Source of the DNA: Candidatus Avibacteroides avistercoris
GTDB taxonomy: Bacteria > Bacteroidota > Bacteroidia > Bacteroidales > Bacteroidaceae
Direction of reading: 5' to 3'
Assembly (NCBI GenBank): GCA_020012075.1
Contig: DWUP01000194.1
Span: forward strand, 1 to 36,878
DNA length: 36,878 bases
The notes under the pieces are model-generated. The model was not told the DNA's origin and ran no database searches. It was given only the letters and a program-made list of their open reading frames with translations. Both the position numbers and the translations under genes were made by a program. Below, in pieces: positions 19,404 to 27,407 of this stretch; the stretch's first letter is position 1, and every line of letters starts with the position of its first letter.

Positions 19404-19472
19404 TATGTTTCCTCCTGATTGCTTGATTATGAGATTTGCAAAAAGCGTATAAGACTGCGCCATCGTCTGCGG

Positions 19473-19503
19473 CAAATATAAGCATTTCGCCAATACCGCC
19501 AAT
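19473..19503 (-). promoter_or_regulatory. Promoter of the cysteine-rich gene
   Basis: On the reverse strand a perfect TAnnTTTG element, TATATTTG (19473-19480), is preceded after a 19-bp spacer by ATTG (19500-19503). Spacing and the -33 variant are the same as at the rpsL promoter. It would give a leader of about 60 nt before the ATG at 19403. Confidence 0.6.
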
Positions 19504-19767
19504 CCATGCCCTCTGCCGGGCACGACATTATTACATAAAAACACATCCGATTTACACGTCTGCGCCGCGGGTCATACGCCCCGGTGACAGCATTGCATGC
19601 CACAGGATTTACATACGACCCTGCGGGCCTTGGCATCCTACCCTGCAGTGCATAGGGTCAGATGTTTTTCAGGCCGGCGCGGCACACCGACACACAATCC
19701 TCAGGAGGCAGACATGATGTGCCGCCGCACGTCTTATATAATATATATTATGGTATAGGGACGAATA
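19504..19767. other. Non-coding stretch downstream of the acyl-CoA ligase
   Basis: About 265 nt with no supported gene. It contains a short AT alternation near 19737-19750 (atata repeats). A hairpin at 19768-19783 (GAGGAT, 4-nt loop, ATCCTC) overlaps the stop codon of the ligase gene, but no T-run follows it on either strand. Confidence 0.4.
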
Positions 19768-19774
19768 GAGGATG

Positions 19775-21574
19775 TCAATCCTCGTACATCCGGTCTATCA
19801 CTCCGGCATAATGCTCGGCCACCACCTGCCGGCGCACCTTGAGCGTATTGGTCAATTCGCCTTTTGCCATCGTGAACGGTTCCGGCAGCAGCGTGATGCG
19901 CTTGATCTGTTCATAATGTGCAAAGTTGCGCTGCAAGCGCTCGATGCGCGACATTATCATGGCAATGATTGCAGGGTCATCGACCAATGCCCGCTTGTCA
20001 CTGCAGTCTATGCCCCTGCCGCGCGCATAAGCCTCGACGGCGCCAAAATCGGGCACGATGAGCGCCGAGACATATTTGCGCCTGTCGGCAATCACACAAA
20101 TCTGGTCTATGAAACGGTCCACGACGACAGCCGATTCGATGGCCTGCGGGGCAATATACTTGCCGTTGGACGTCTTGTACAAATCTTTCAGGCGGTCGGT
20201 CAGATAGAGCACATTGCCATCGAGCCTCCCCGCATCACCGGTGCGAAACCATCCATCACATGTGAAAGCGCTGTCATTTGCCTCAGGCTTGTTATAATAG
20301 CCGGGGGTGATTGTCGCACCTTTGAGCAATATCTCACCGTCGTCGGCCACGCGCACCATGACATTGGGCATCACTTCGCCCACAGACCCGATCACATAAT
20401 GCTCGAAATCTGTGAATGAGACCGTCGCCGTGGACTCCGTCAGGCCATAGCCGACGATAAGCCTGATGCCTACGGCACGGCAAAACTCGAACACCTTGTC
20501 GGGCACCGCCGCCCCGGCCGTCGGGAAGAAATTGCCGCGCTCGATGCCTATGACACGCTTGAGCCGGGAATAAATCGTCTTGTCATAAAACCAATGTGCC
20601 AGCGAAAGCCACATCGGAGGCCTGAGACCCCGGCTGCGATAATCGATGTTATAAGCCTTGCCCACCGCAATGGCATTGTACATAAGCATCTTGGCCGGGC
20701 CGCGCGACTGCGATATCTTGTTCTTGACCGCCGCATAGACTTTCTCCCAGAAACGTGGCACGGCACACATCACCGTAGGCCTGATGTCGGATATCGACGA
20801 CATTATATCTGCGGGATGCGTATTGATGCACACCAGCGTGCCCTTGTGGAAACAGAAGTAGGTCCACGCCCGTTCGAAGATATGCGTCAGAGGCAGGAAA
20901 TCCATCGCCACGTCACGGTCTGACAATTCGGTAAGGCGCTCATCGTGATTGACAAAAGCCTGTGTATAATTGGCCTGAATGAGCATCACGCCCTTGGGCT
21001 CGCCGGTCGTCCCGGACGTATATAGTATATCCACCAGATCCGTCTCCACGACCTTAGCCCTTCGCCCCTCGACCAGTGCGGCACACGGCATGCCTTCGCC
21101 CAGCGATTTGAACCTGTCCATCGTCATCACGCAATCTGCGTCACAAGTGACATGGCGGTCAAAGACTATTATACCTTTCAAGGTCGGACACGAAGAGACG
21201 ACCTGCATGGCGGTGTCGAGCTGATACTGTTCGCCGACGAACAGATAGCGTATCCCGGCATCATTCACTATATATTCGACTTGCGCCGACGAAGAAGTGG
21301 CATACAGCGGCACAGCCACTGCCCTGTTGGAGTATATGGCAAAATTCACACAGAGCACTTCGGGCATATTCTGCGAGAATACCCCCACTCTCTCCCCCTC
21401 TTCGATGCCGAGAACAGCCATGGCATTGGCACATACATCGACCAGTGACGCGAATTCATCCCAACTTATTGACTTCCACTCCGCAGTGCCGGACTCCCGA
21501 TGGCGCATTGCCGGCCTCGGGCCATAAAAGGACGCGCGTGCATGGATCAGATTCGACAAAGTGACATATTCCAT
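19775..21574 (-). CDS. Long-chain fatty acid--CoA ligase (AMP-binding family)
   Basis: This adenylate-forming enzyme (599 aa) activates fatty acids with ATP to acyl-AMP and then acyl-CoA, on the cytosolic side of the membrane. Motifs in order: the phosphate-binding loop YTSGTTGEPKG (185-195), FLPLTHIFER (227-236), the GYGLTEST motif (375-382), the hinge region DGWFRTGDAGRL (440-451) followed by DRLKDLYKTSNGKYIAP (460-476), and a C-terminal KGELTNTLKVRR (571-582). The FLPLTHIFER and the long middle region are typical of the long-chain/very-long-chain group, but substrate length cannot be set from sequence. I chose the ATG at 21574 over an upstream in-frame TTG. It is a single gene with its own promoter. 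Confidence 0.9.
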   Translation of the reverse strand: MEYVTLSNLIHARASFYGPRPAMRHRESGTAEWKSISWDEFASLVDVCANAMAVLGIEEGERVGVFSQNMPEVLCVNFAIYSNRAVAVPLYATSSSAQVEYIVNDAGIRYLFVGEQYQLDTAMQVVSSCPTLKGIIVFDRHVTCDADCVMTMDRFKSLGEGMPCAALVEGRRAKVVETDLVDILYTSGTTGEPKGVMLIQANYTQAFVNHDERLTELSDRDVAMDFLPLTHIFERAWTYFCFHKGTLVCINTHPADIMSSISDIRPTVMCAVPRFWEKVYAAVKNKISQSRGPAKMLMYNAIAVGKAYNIDYRSRGLRPPMWLSLAHWFYDKTIYSRLKRVIGIERGNFFPTAGAAVPDKVFEFCRAVGIRLIVGYGLTESTATVSFTDFEHYVIGSVGEVMPNVMVRVADDGEILLKGATITPGYYNKPEANDSAFTCDGWFRTGDAGRLDGNVLYLTDRLKDLYKTSNGKYIAPQAIESAVVVDRFIDQICVIADRRKYVSALIVPDFGAVEAYARGRGIDCSDKRALVDDPAIIAMIMSRIERLQRNFAHYEQIKRITLLPEPFTMAKGELTNTLKVRRQVVAEHYAGVIDRMYED

Positions 21575-21593
21575 GACCAAGTACTTTACATAG

Positions 21594-21624
21594 CAAAGAT
21601 ATTAATTCTTCTTAAATCCTTAAA
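21594..21624 (-). promoter_or_regulatory. Promoter of the acyl-CoA ligase gene
   Basis: On the reverse strand TATCTTTG (21594-21601) matches TAnnTTTG perfectly and is preceded after 19 bp by TTTA (21621-21624), one mismatch from TTTG. The predicted leader before the ATG at 21574 is short, around 12-15 nt, and carries no Shine-Dalgarno sequence. Confidence 0.6.
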
Positions 21625-21724
21625 AAAGGATACGTCAAACTTACTCTACACCGCCATAAAAAGCCGATGGCAAAGATGACAGACGTCAGACATGAAACCG
21701 GGCGAGAAAGAAAATCTGACGTTA

Positions 21725-21756
21725 TTTGTCTGATTGTCAGAAAAGCACTATCTTTG
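21725..21756 (+). promoter_or_regulatory. Promoter of the rplM-rpsI-rpsB-tsf operon
   Basis: TTTG (21725-21728), a 20-bp spacer and TATCTTTG (21749-21756) match the Bacteroidota consensus completely. The start of transcription would be about 21762, leaving a leader of about 110 nt before the rplM GTG. Confidence 0.85.
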
Positions 21757-21788
21757 CAAGCCGATTATTATCAAATTTTGATTAAAAA

Positions 21789-21844
21789 GATGATACCTAA
21801 CGCATTAAACCCATGTCCGAGGGTGTAGCGCATCAAGGGTCATC
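21789..21844 (+). promoter_or_regulatory. Structured leader before rplM (candidate uL13 leader)
   Basis: Three coaxial stems are visible: GATGAT (21789-21794) with GTCATC (21839-21844), CGC (21801-21803) with GCG (21828-21830), and ACCC (21809-21812) with GGGT (21821-21824), closing an 8-nt loop and separated by internal loops. The region lies wholly in the 5' leader. An ATG at 21813 falls in the apical loop and is not the gene start. I recall a described L13 leader class in Bacteroidia; whether this is a member cannot be checked here. Confidence 0.6.
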
Positions 21845-21875
21845 CATTAGTAGTAACAATTTAATTTCAAACAGA

Positions 21876-22337
21876 GTGGACACTTTAAGTTACAAAACGA
21901 TTTCAGCTAACGCAGCCACCGTGAAAAAGGAATGGGTCGTAGTCGATGCTACCGACCAAGTCCTTGGCCGTTTGGGCAGCAAGGTGGCCAAGTTGTTGAG
22001 AGGTAAGTACAAACCGAGCTTCACCCCTCACGTGGATTGCGGCGACAATGTGATTATCATCAACGCCGACAAAGTAAAATTGACCGGCAACAAATGGACC
22101 GACAGGATGTATTTGACATTCTCAGGTTATCCGGGTGGCCAGAAAGAATTCAGCCCAAAAGATTTGAAATCAAGACCGGGCGGTGACGAAAAACTCATGC
22201 GCAGAGTCGTAAAAGGCATGCTGCCCAAAAACAGATTGGGTGCCAAGTTGCTCAAAAACCTCTACGTCTATTCAGGTCCTGACCACAAGCACCAGGCTCA
22301 AAGCCCCAAACTCATTGACATAAACACCCTTAAATGA
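21876..22337 (+). CDS. rplM: 50S ribosomal protein uL13
   Basis: This is uL13 (153 aa), an early 23S rRNA binder. Markers are TVKKEWVVVDATDQVLGRLG, SKVAKLLRGKYKPSFTPHVD, DNVIIINADKVKLTGNKW and the terminal YVYSGPDHKHQAQSPKLID. The start is the GTG at 21876, giving VDTLSYKTISANAA, which is where Bacteroidota uL13 begins. An ATG 21 codons upstream (21813) is in frame but lies in the leader hairpin. The stop overlaps an ATG of rpsI. Confidence 0.96.
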   Translation: MDTLSYKTISANAATVKKEWVVVDATDQVLGRLGSKVAKLLRGKYKPSFTPHVDCGDNVIIINADKVKLTGNKWTDRMYLTFSGYPGGQKEFSPKDLKSRPGGDEKLMRRVVKGMLPKNRLGAKLLKNLYVYSGPDHKHQAQSPKLIDINTLK

Positions 22338-22342
22338 CAAAT

Positions 22343-22729
22343 ATGGAAGTAGTAAATGCAACCGGCAGGCGTAAAAGCTCAATAGCCCGCGTATATATCA
22401 AAGAAGGGACAGGCAAGATTGTCATCAACAAAAAAGACATAACCGAATACTTCCCGTCTTCTATCCTCCAATATGTCGTAAAGCAACCACTGTCGACCTT
22501 GGATGCTGTCGAAAAGTATGACATCAAGGCAAACCTCGTAGGTGGAGGCTTCACCGGCCAGTCTCAAGCCTTACGCTTGGCTATTGCACGTGCATTGGTA
22601 AAAATCAATCCCGAGGACAAATCCGCTTTACGTAAGGAAGGTTTCATGACCCGCGACCCACGTGTCGTAGAACGCAAGAAGCCGGGACGTCCCAAAGCAC
22701 GTAAGAGATTCCAGTTCAGTAAACGTTAA
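22343..22729 (+). CDS. rpsI: 30S ribosomal protein uS9
   Basis: This is uS9 (128 aa), whose basic tail reaches P-site tRNA. It reads MEVVNATGRRKSSIARVYIK, with VGGGFTGQSQALRLAIARAL and the terminal tail KKPGRPKARKRFQFSKR. I chose the ATG at 22343. Another ATG three codons earlier (22334) overlaps the rplM stop as ATGA, so either is possible and translation is probably coupled to rplM. Confidence 0.96.
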   Translation: MEVVNATGRRKSSIARVYIKEGTGKIVINKKDITEYFPSSILQYVVKQPLSTLDAVEKYDIKANLVGGGFTGQSQALRLAIARALVKINPEDKSALRKEGFMTRDPRVVERKKPGRPKARKRFQFSKR

Positions 22730-22730
22730 T

Positions 22731-22854
22731 CCGGTCGAATCGTTCGGACGGCGATGGGCTGCATAAACAGCCGGCCTGATTGAACTTTATGAACTGAGAC
22801 ACGACGTTTAGTATCTAAATCACCGGGATCTTACAGACAAGCTACCCGGGGATT
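22731..22854 (+). promoter_or_regulatory. Structured rpsI-rpsB spacer (candidate uS2 leader)
   Basis: The 166-nt gap holds three inverted repeats: 22731-22751 (9 positions, one mismatch, 3-nt loop), GGCTG/CAGCC at 22757-22772 (6-nt loop), and 22818-22827 with 22845-22854 (9 of 10 positions paired, 17-nt loop). No T-run follows any of them. uS2 represses rpsB-tsf through its leader in several bacteria, so an autoregulatory element is plausible here. Confidence 0.4.
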
Positions 22855-22895
22855 GTCAAATAAAAAAGAATGTAAACGCTTTAAAGAAAAAGACA

Positions 22896-23729
22896 ATGTC
22901 TAGAACAAATTTTGATACACTGTTGGAGGCTGGCTGCCACTTTGGCCACTTAAAAAGAAAATGGAATCCCGCTATGGCTCCTTACATCTTCATGGAGCGC
23001 AACGGTATCCATATCATCGACCTCCATAAGACTGTCGCAAAAGTAGACGAAGCTGCAGAAGCTTTGAAACAAATTGCAAAGTCAGGCAAAAGAATACTTT
23101 TTGTTGCTACTAAGAAACAGGCAAAGCAAATCGTAGCTGAGAAAGCTGCTTCCGTCAATATGCCTTACGTGGTAGAACGTTGGCCGGGCGGTATGCTCAC
23201 CAACTTCCCCACTATCCGCAAAGCTGTCAAGAAGATGGCTACAATAGACAAATTGACTAACGACGGGACATTCTCTAACTTATCAAAGAGGGAAATCCTC
23301 CAAATCTCACGCCAACGCGCGAAATTAGAGAAGAATCTTGGCTCAATCGCCGACCTCAACCGTCTGCCTTCAGCACTCTTCGTTATCGATGCAATGAAAG
23401 AGAACATCGCAGTGCGCGAGGCAAACCGTCTCGGCATCCCGGTCTTCGCTATCGTAGATACGAACACCAACCCCAACAACATAGACTTCGTCATCCCTGC
23501 CAACGATGATGCAACAAAGTCTATCGAAGTGATAGTTGATGCATGCTGCTCTGCAATAGCCGAAGGACTCGAAGAAAGAAAGGCTGAGAAAGTAGAAACC
23601 GAAGCAACTAACGAGACCGCACCAAAACGGCTTAGGAAGAAATCTTCAAAAGCAAGATTGGACAAGTCTGATGAAGATGCTATCAATGCATCAAAAGCTG
23701 CGGCTTACGTGAAAGAGGGCGAAGAATAA
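22896..23729 (+). CDS. rpsB: 30S ribosomal protein uS2
   Basis: This is uS2 (277 aa), a late-joining small-subunit protein that holds bS1. Markers are FDTLLEAGCHFGHLKRKWNP, PYIFMERNGIHIIDLHKTV, ERWPGGMLTNFPTIRKAVKK, LGIPVFAIVDTNTNP and FVIPANDDATKSIE. After about residue 225 a charged tail (rich in Glu, Lys and Ala) extends to the end, beyond the E. coli length of 241. The gene is followed by tsf, the usual pairing. Confidence 0.98.
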   Translation: MSRTNFDTLLEAGCHFGHLKRKWNPAMAPYIFMERNGIHIIDLHKTVAKVDEAAEALKQIAKSGKRILFVATKKQAKQIVAEKAASVNMPYVVERWPGGMLTNFPTIRKAVKKMATIDKLTNDGTFSNLSKREILQISRQRAKLEKNLGSIADLNRLPSALFVIDAMKENIAVREANRLGIPVFAIVDTNTNPNNIDFVIPANDDATKSIEVIVDACCSAIAEGLEERKAEKVETEATNETAPKRLRKKSSKARLDKSDEDAINASKAAAYVKEGEE

Positions 23730-23747
23730 CCGACTACATTCACTCAA

Positions 23748-23835
23748 CTCTGCACAAAACAAGTGCGGAGACAAACAAAGGGTTAAAGTAAGACAAGGCA
23801 GCATAAAAGCAAGCCAACTCGTGCTTTAACCCTTT
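23748..23835 (+). promoter_or_regulatory. Two hairpins in the rpsB-tsf spacer
   Basis: The first hairpin pairs 23748-23755 with 23763-23770 (8 bp, one wobble, 7-nt loop). The second pairs AAAGGGTTAAAG (23777-23788) with CTTTAACCCTTT (23824-23835), a perfect 12-bp stem with a 35-nt loop, followed by one further T and then A-rich sequence. It may be an attenuator that lowers tsf relative to rpsB, or an RNA-processing site. Neither role is shown by the sequence alone. Confidence 0.45.
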
Positions 23836-23886
23836 TCAAATAAAAAAACATAATTCAATTAGAAACATTTAAAAGACTGAAAAACT

Positions 23887-24711
23887 ATGGCTGTTACAAT
23901 GGCTGAAATAACCAAACTCCGCAAAATGACCGGAGCTGGCATGATGGACTGCAAGAACGCCCTGACTGAAGCTGAGGGCGACATGGAAAAAGCAATGGAA
24001 ATACTTCGCAAGAAAGGTCAGGCTGTCGCTGCAAAGCGTTCAGACAGAGAAGCCGGCGAAGGATGTGTCCTTGCAAAAGCTGACGGTAATTATGCCGCTG
24101 TACTCGCCTTGAAGTGTGAAACAGACTTCGTGGCTAAGAATGCAGATTTTGTAGCTCTGGCAAAAGAGATATTGGATATGGCTGTAGCCAACAGATGCAA
24201 GTCTCTCGACGAAATCAAAAACCTCCCCTACGGCAATGCCACAGTTGCACAAGCTGTCACTGACCGCAGCGGAATAACCGGAGAAAAGATGGAACTCGAC
24301 GGATTCGGATACGTAGAAGCACCCGTCACCTCGAGCTACATCCACGCCGGCAACCGCCTCGCAGTAGTGGCAGGTTTCAACAAGGAATTGCCTGCTGACC
24401 TCGCACACGGGGTTGCAATGCAAATCGCAGCTATGAGCCCCCTCGCCGTGACTCCCGAAAGGATTGACCCCGAAGTCGTAGCACGTGAAAAGGAAATAGC
24501 AGCAGACAAAGCACGCGAAGAAGGCAAGCCTGAGAACATGATCGAGAAGATTGCAATGGGAAGACTCGGCAAGTTCTACAAGGAAGTCTGCCTGCTCCAG
24601 CAAGAATATGTCTGCAATGATGACAAGAAACCCGTAGGCGACATCCTCAAGGCTGTAGACAAAGACCTCACAGTCACTGACTTCCGCCGCTATACACTCA
24701 ACGCAGAATAA
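23887..24711 (+). CDS. tsf: Translation elongation factor Ts
   Basis: EF-Ts (274 aa) is the nucleotide exchange factor for EF-Tu. The N-terminal UBA-like domain has EITKLRKMTGAGMMDCKNAL, then the core carries LALKCETDFVAKNADFVALA, the EF-Tu contact segment. The C-terminal part has IEKIAMGRLGKFYKEVCLLQ and the family-typical end. From memory, Bacteroides EF-Ts is about 330 aa, so this copy is shorter by some 55 residues in the central coiled/insert region, between AADKAREEGKPENM and the core. E. coli has 283 aa. The frame is intact. Confidence 0.97.
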   Translation: MAVTMAEITKLRKMTGAGMMDCKNALTEAEGDMEKAMEILRKKGQAVAAKRSDREAGEGCVLAKADGNYAAVLALKCETDFVAKNADFVALAKEILDMAVANRCKSLDEIKNLPYGNATVAQAVTDRSGITGEKMELDGFGYVEAPVTSSYIHAGNRLAVVAGFNKELPADLAHGVAMQIAAMSPLAVTPERIDPEVVAREKEIAADKAREEGKPENMIEKIAMGRLGKFYKEVCLLQQEYVCNDDKKPVGDILKAVDKDLTVTDFRRYTLNAE

Positions 24712-24742
24712 CAGACCGCCAAACTAAAACGGCACAAGTATC

Positions 24743-24782
24743 AAAAGCGTGGCAACCGAAGTTGCCACGCTTTTGTTTTTTC
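24743..24782 (+). terminator. Intrinsic terminator of the rplM-tsf operon
   Basis: A perfect 14-bp stem (24743-24756 with 24761-24774; core GCGTGGCAAC/GTTGCCACGC) closes a CGAA tetraloop. It is followed by a run of T interrupted by a single G (24771-24781). It lies 31 nt after the tsf stop. Confidence 0.95.
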
Positions 24783-24983
24783 ACCATTACCCCATGCCAT
24801 GCCTTGCAGGACATCATCCTGCTCCACACGTCGGAAAAGCCCCGGATATAATCACGATAAAAAAAGATAAAAGGTTTATAACAATCGACAAGGCTGATGA
24901 CAGCCATGCAAAGCAATTATATAACTTCGCGCCACATTCTGCCCGAGGGCATAAACATTAAACACCGATAAAGCGCAACAAAG

Positions 24984-27248
24984 ATGTCAGAAGTCGCACC
25001 GCTAATCTCAGACCTCGCCTTCATCCTTGTCATTGCAGGCATAGTGACAGTAGTATTCAAATGGTTGAAGCAGCCCGTCATATTGGGATACATCGTAGCC
25101 GGAATAATCGCAGGACCATCAATCACGTTCCTGCCTACCGTCACCGACTCGGCCAACATACAGACATGGGCGGACATCGGAGTCATATTCCTGCTTTTTG
25201 CAATGGGACTTGACTTTTCGTTCAAGAAACTGATGAATGTCGGCATGACCGCAGTCATAGCAGCCATAACGGTAGTCTGCGGTATGATGTTCATCGGATA
25301 CACGGCCGGCAACGCCATGGGTTTTTCGCACATGAGCAGCATCTTCCTTGGCGGTATGCTCTCGATGTCATCGACGGCCATCGTCTTCAAAGCATTCAGT
25401 GACATGGGACTGATGCAGCAGAAGTTCACAGGCATTGTCCTCGGCATCCTTGTCGTCGAAGACCTTGTGGCCGTCGTCATGATGGTCATCCTCTCCACTC
25501 TGGCAGTAAGCAAGCACTTTGAAGGTGCAGAGATGCTCGACAGCATAATGAAGCTGGCGGCATTCCTCATCGTATGGTCGGTGCTCGGCATATACCTCAT
25601 CCCGACATTCATACGCAGGATACGCAGCTTTGTGTCAGATGAGACACTGCTTATCCTATCACTCGGCCTGTGCCTTGGCATGGTGATGATAGCGGTGAAA
25701 GCGGGCTTCTCGTCAGCACTCGGCGCATTCGTCATGGGTTCGCTGCTGGCCGAGACTGTCGAGTCCGGACGCATCATCAAGATTGTCCAGCCCGTAAAGG
25801 ACCTGTTCGGGGCAATATTTTTCATATCAGTGGGCATGATGGTCGATCCTGCGGTTATCTGGCACTACGCCCTGCCGATATTGGGATTGACACTGCTCGT
25901 GCTGGTGGGGCAGTCATTCTTCGGCAGTTTCGGTGTCCTGCTGTCCGGCCAGCCTCTCAAGATAGCCATCAAGTCAGGATTCTCATTGACACAGGTCGGC
26001 GAGTTTGCTTTCATCATCGCCTCACTCGGTGTGAGCCTCAATGTCACCGACCAATATCTCTATCCTGTCATAGTAGCGGTGTCTGTCATAACGACCTTCC
26101 TCACCCCCTACATGATACGCCTCTCCGACCCCGTCTGTTCGTTCATCGAGTCGCGTCTGCCCCAATCTGCAAAAGACCTCATCGACCGCTACACTTCCGG
26201 CACTGTAATGACCCGTCACGAGAGTGCCTGGCACAAATTGCTCAAGTCGATGATTCTGTCAGTCGCCTTGTGTCTGGTGCTGTGCAGCTTCTTCATCACC
26301 ATATTCTTCACTTATGTCGAGCCTTACATCTCAGGCCACCTGCCGGGGATATGGGGCGACATATTGAGTTTTGCAATCATATCCGTCGCACTGTCCCCGC
26401 TGCTGCTGGCCATAATAAAGAGCAAAAACAATTCGCATGAGTTTCACGAGCTGTGGGGTGACAACCTGTTCAACCGCGGGGCGCTTGTCTCGGCCATGGT
26501 TGTGAGGGTCATCATCTGTGTCATCATCGTCATGGGCCTGATAGTCCGCATCTTCAGTGTGGCACTCGGCGTGGGGGTGGTCATATCACTGGCCGTCATC
26601 GTTTTGATATATTTTTCCAAATGGATACGCCACCGCTCGATGACCATGCAGCAGCAGTTCATTGCCAACTTCGAGGGGAGTGATGATGTCACTGCGGACA
26701 CCGGGATGAGCGGGGTGAAACAGACATTCAGGGACAACGGGCCGTTCAAAGACCTGCACCAAGCCGAGTTCACCATATCGCCGTCATTCAGGCTGGTCGG
26801 CAGGACAATAGCCGAAAACGAGATACGCACCATCTATCACATCAACATACTGGCCATCACACGCGGCGGGCAATGCATCATGACACCCCAAGGCAGCGAG
26901 CGGCTCTACCCATACGACCGTCTGACCGTCATGGGCACCGACGATGATCTGACATCCTTCCGCAACTTCTTGCAGGACAACACCGGCAAGCAGCAGGATG
27001 ATATGCCGCGGACACCCGTCATGAAGCTCGAAGCCGTCACGCTTGATGCAGGCACGCCGCTCATCGGGCAGACCATCCGCCAAGCCGACCTGCAGGGATG
27101 CATAGTGGTGGGCATCGAGCGCGCGGGCAGCAACATTGTCAATCCCGCCCCGGCGACGACCTTCGCCGATGGTGACATCGTCTGGCTTGTGGGAAAGAAA
27201 GATGCCGTCAGACGCATAGCCAATCCGTCACAAAGCCGGAGACCATAG
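24984..27248 (+). CDS. CPA2-family cation/proton antiporter with two RCK_C domains
   Basis: This inner-membrane protein (754 aa) belongs to the CPA2 (KefB/YbaL-like) group that exchanges K+ or Na+ for protons. The exchanger domain (about residues 1-395) has some 12 hydrophobic segments with SMSSTAIVFKAFSDMGLM (127-144) and the acidic pair in LVVEDLVAV (156-164) used for ion exchange. A second hydrophobic set (about 420-580) follows. The C-terminus has two RCK_C (TrkA-C) domains, about 605-675 (SFRLVGRTIAENEIRTIYHI) and 680-748 (GTPLIGQTIRQADLQGCIVV), with no NAD-binding RCK_N domain. The missing RCK_N suggests gating by a ligand other than NAD. It stands alone after the tsf terminator; only a weak promoter-like TAACTTCG (24922-24929) is seen. 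Confidence 0.9.
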   Translation: MSEVAPLISDLAFILVIAGIVTVVFKWLKQPVILGYIVAGIIAGPSITFLPTVTDSANIQTWADIGVIFLLFAMGLDFSFKKLMNVGMTAVIAAITVVCGMMFIGYTAGNAMGFSHMSSIFLGGMLSMSSTAIVFKAFSDMGLMQQKFTGIVLGILVVEDLVAVVMMVILSTLAVSKHFEGAEMLDSIMKLAAFLIVWSVLGIYLIPTFIRRIRSFVSDETLLILSLGLCLGMVMIAVKAGFSSALGAFVMGSLLAETVESGRIIKIVQPVKDLFGAIFFISVGMMVDPAVIWHYALPILGLTLLVLVGQSFFGSFGVLLSGQPLKIAIKSGFSLTQVGEFAFIIASLGVSLNVTDQYLYPVIVAVSVITTFLTPYMIRLSDPVCSFIESRLPQSAKDLIDRYTSGTVMTRHESAWHKLLKSMILSVALCLVLCSFFITIFFTYVEPYISGHLPGIWGDILSFAIISVALSPLLLAIIKSKNNSHEFHELWGDNLFNRGALVSAMVVRVIICVIIVMGLIVRIFSVALGVGVVISLAVIVLIYFSKWIRHRSMTMQQQFIANFEGSDDVTADTGMSGVKQTFRDNGPFKDLHQAEFTISPSFRLVGRTIAENEIRTIYHINILAITRGGQCIMTPQGSERLYPYDRLTVMGTDDDLTSFRNFLQDNTGKQQDDMPRTPVMKLEAVTLDAGTPLIGQTIRQADLQGCIVVGIERAGSNIVNPAPATTFADGDIVWLVGKKDAVRRIANPSQSRRP

Positions 27249-27371
27249 CCGCAGCCACTCCCCCCGCAGTGTCCGCGTGCGTGAGAGAGATAGTCATGCC
27301 GCACCGTGTGACAACACTTTTTAACCCTCACGACCGGGCGGGACAATCCTACATGCAAACGGTATAACTGC

Positions 27372-27379
27372 TAATTTTG
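27372..27379 (+). promoter_or_regulatory. Promoter -7 element of the MFS transporter gene
   Basis: TAATTTTG matches TAnnTTTG perfectly, 28 bp before the ATG at 27408. No TTTG is found at the -33 distance, so it may need an activator or be weak. Confidence 0.45.
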
Positions 27380-27407
27380 CAGCCCGAAAAGGGAAATAAA
27401 GGACAAA

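Noticed and set aside
21813-21875. Upstream ATG as the start of rplM
   Set aside because: The 21 extra residues are not conserved and their ATG sits in the apical loop of the leader hairpin. The GTG at 21876 matches the family start.
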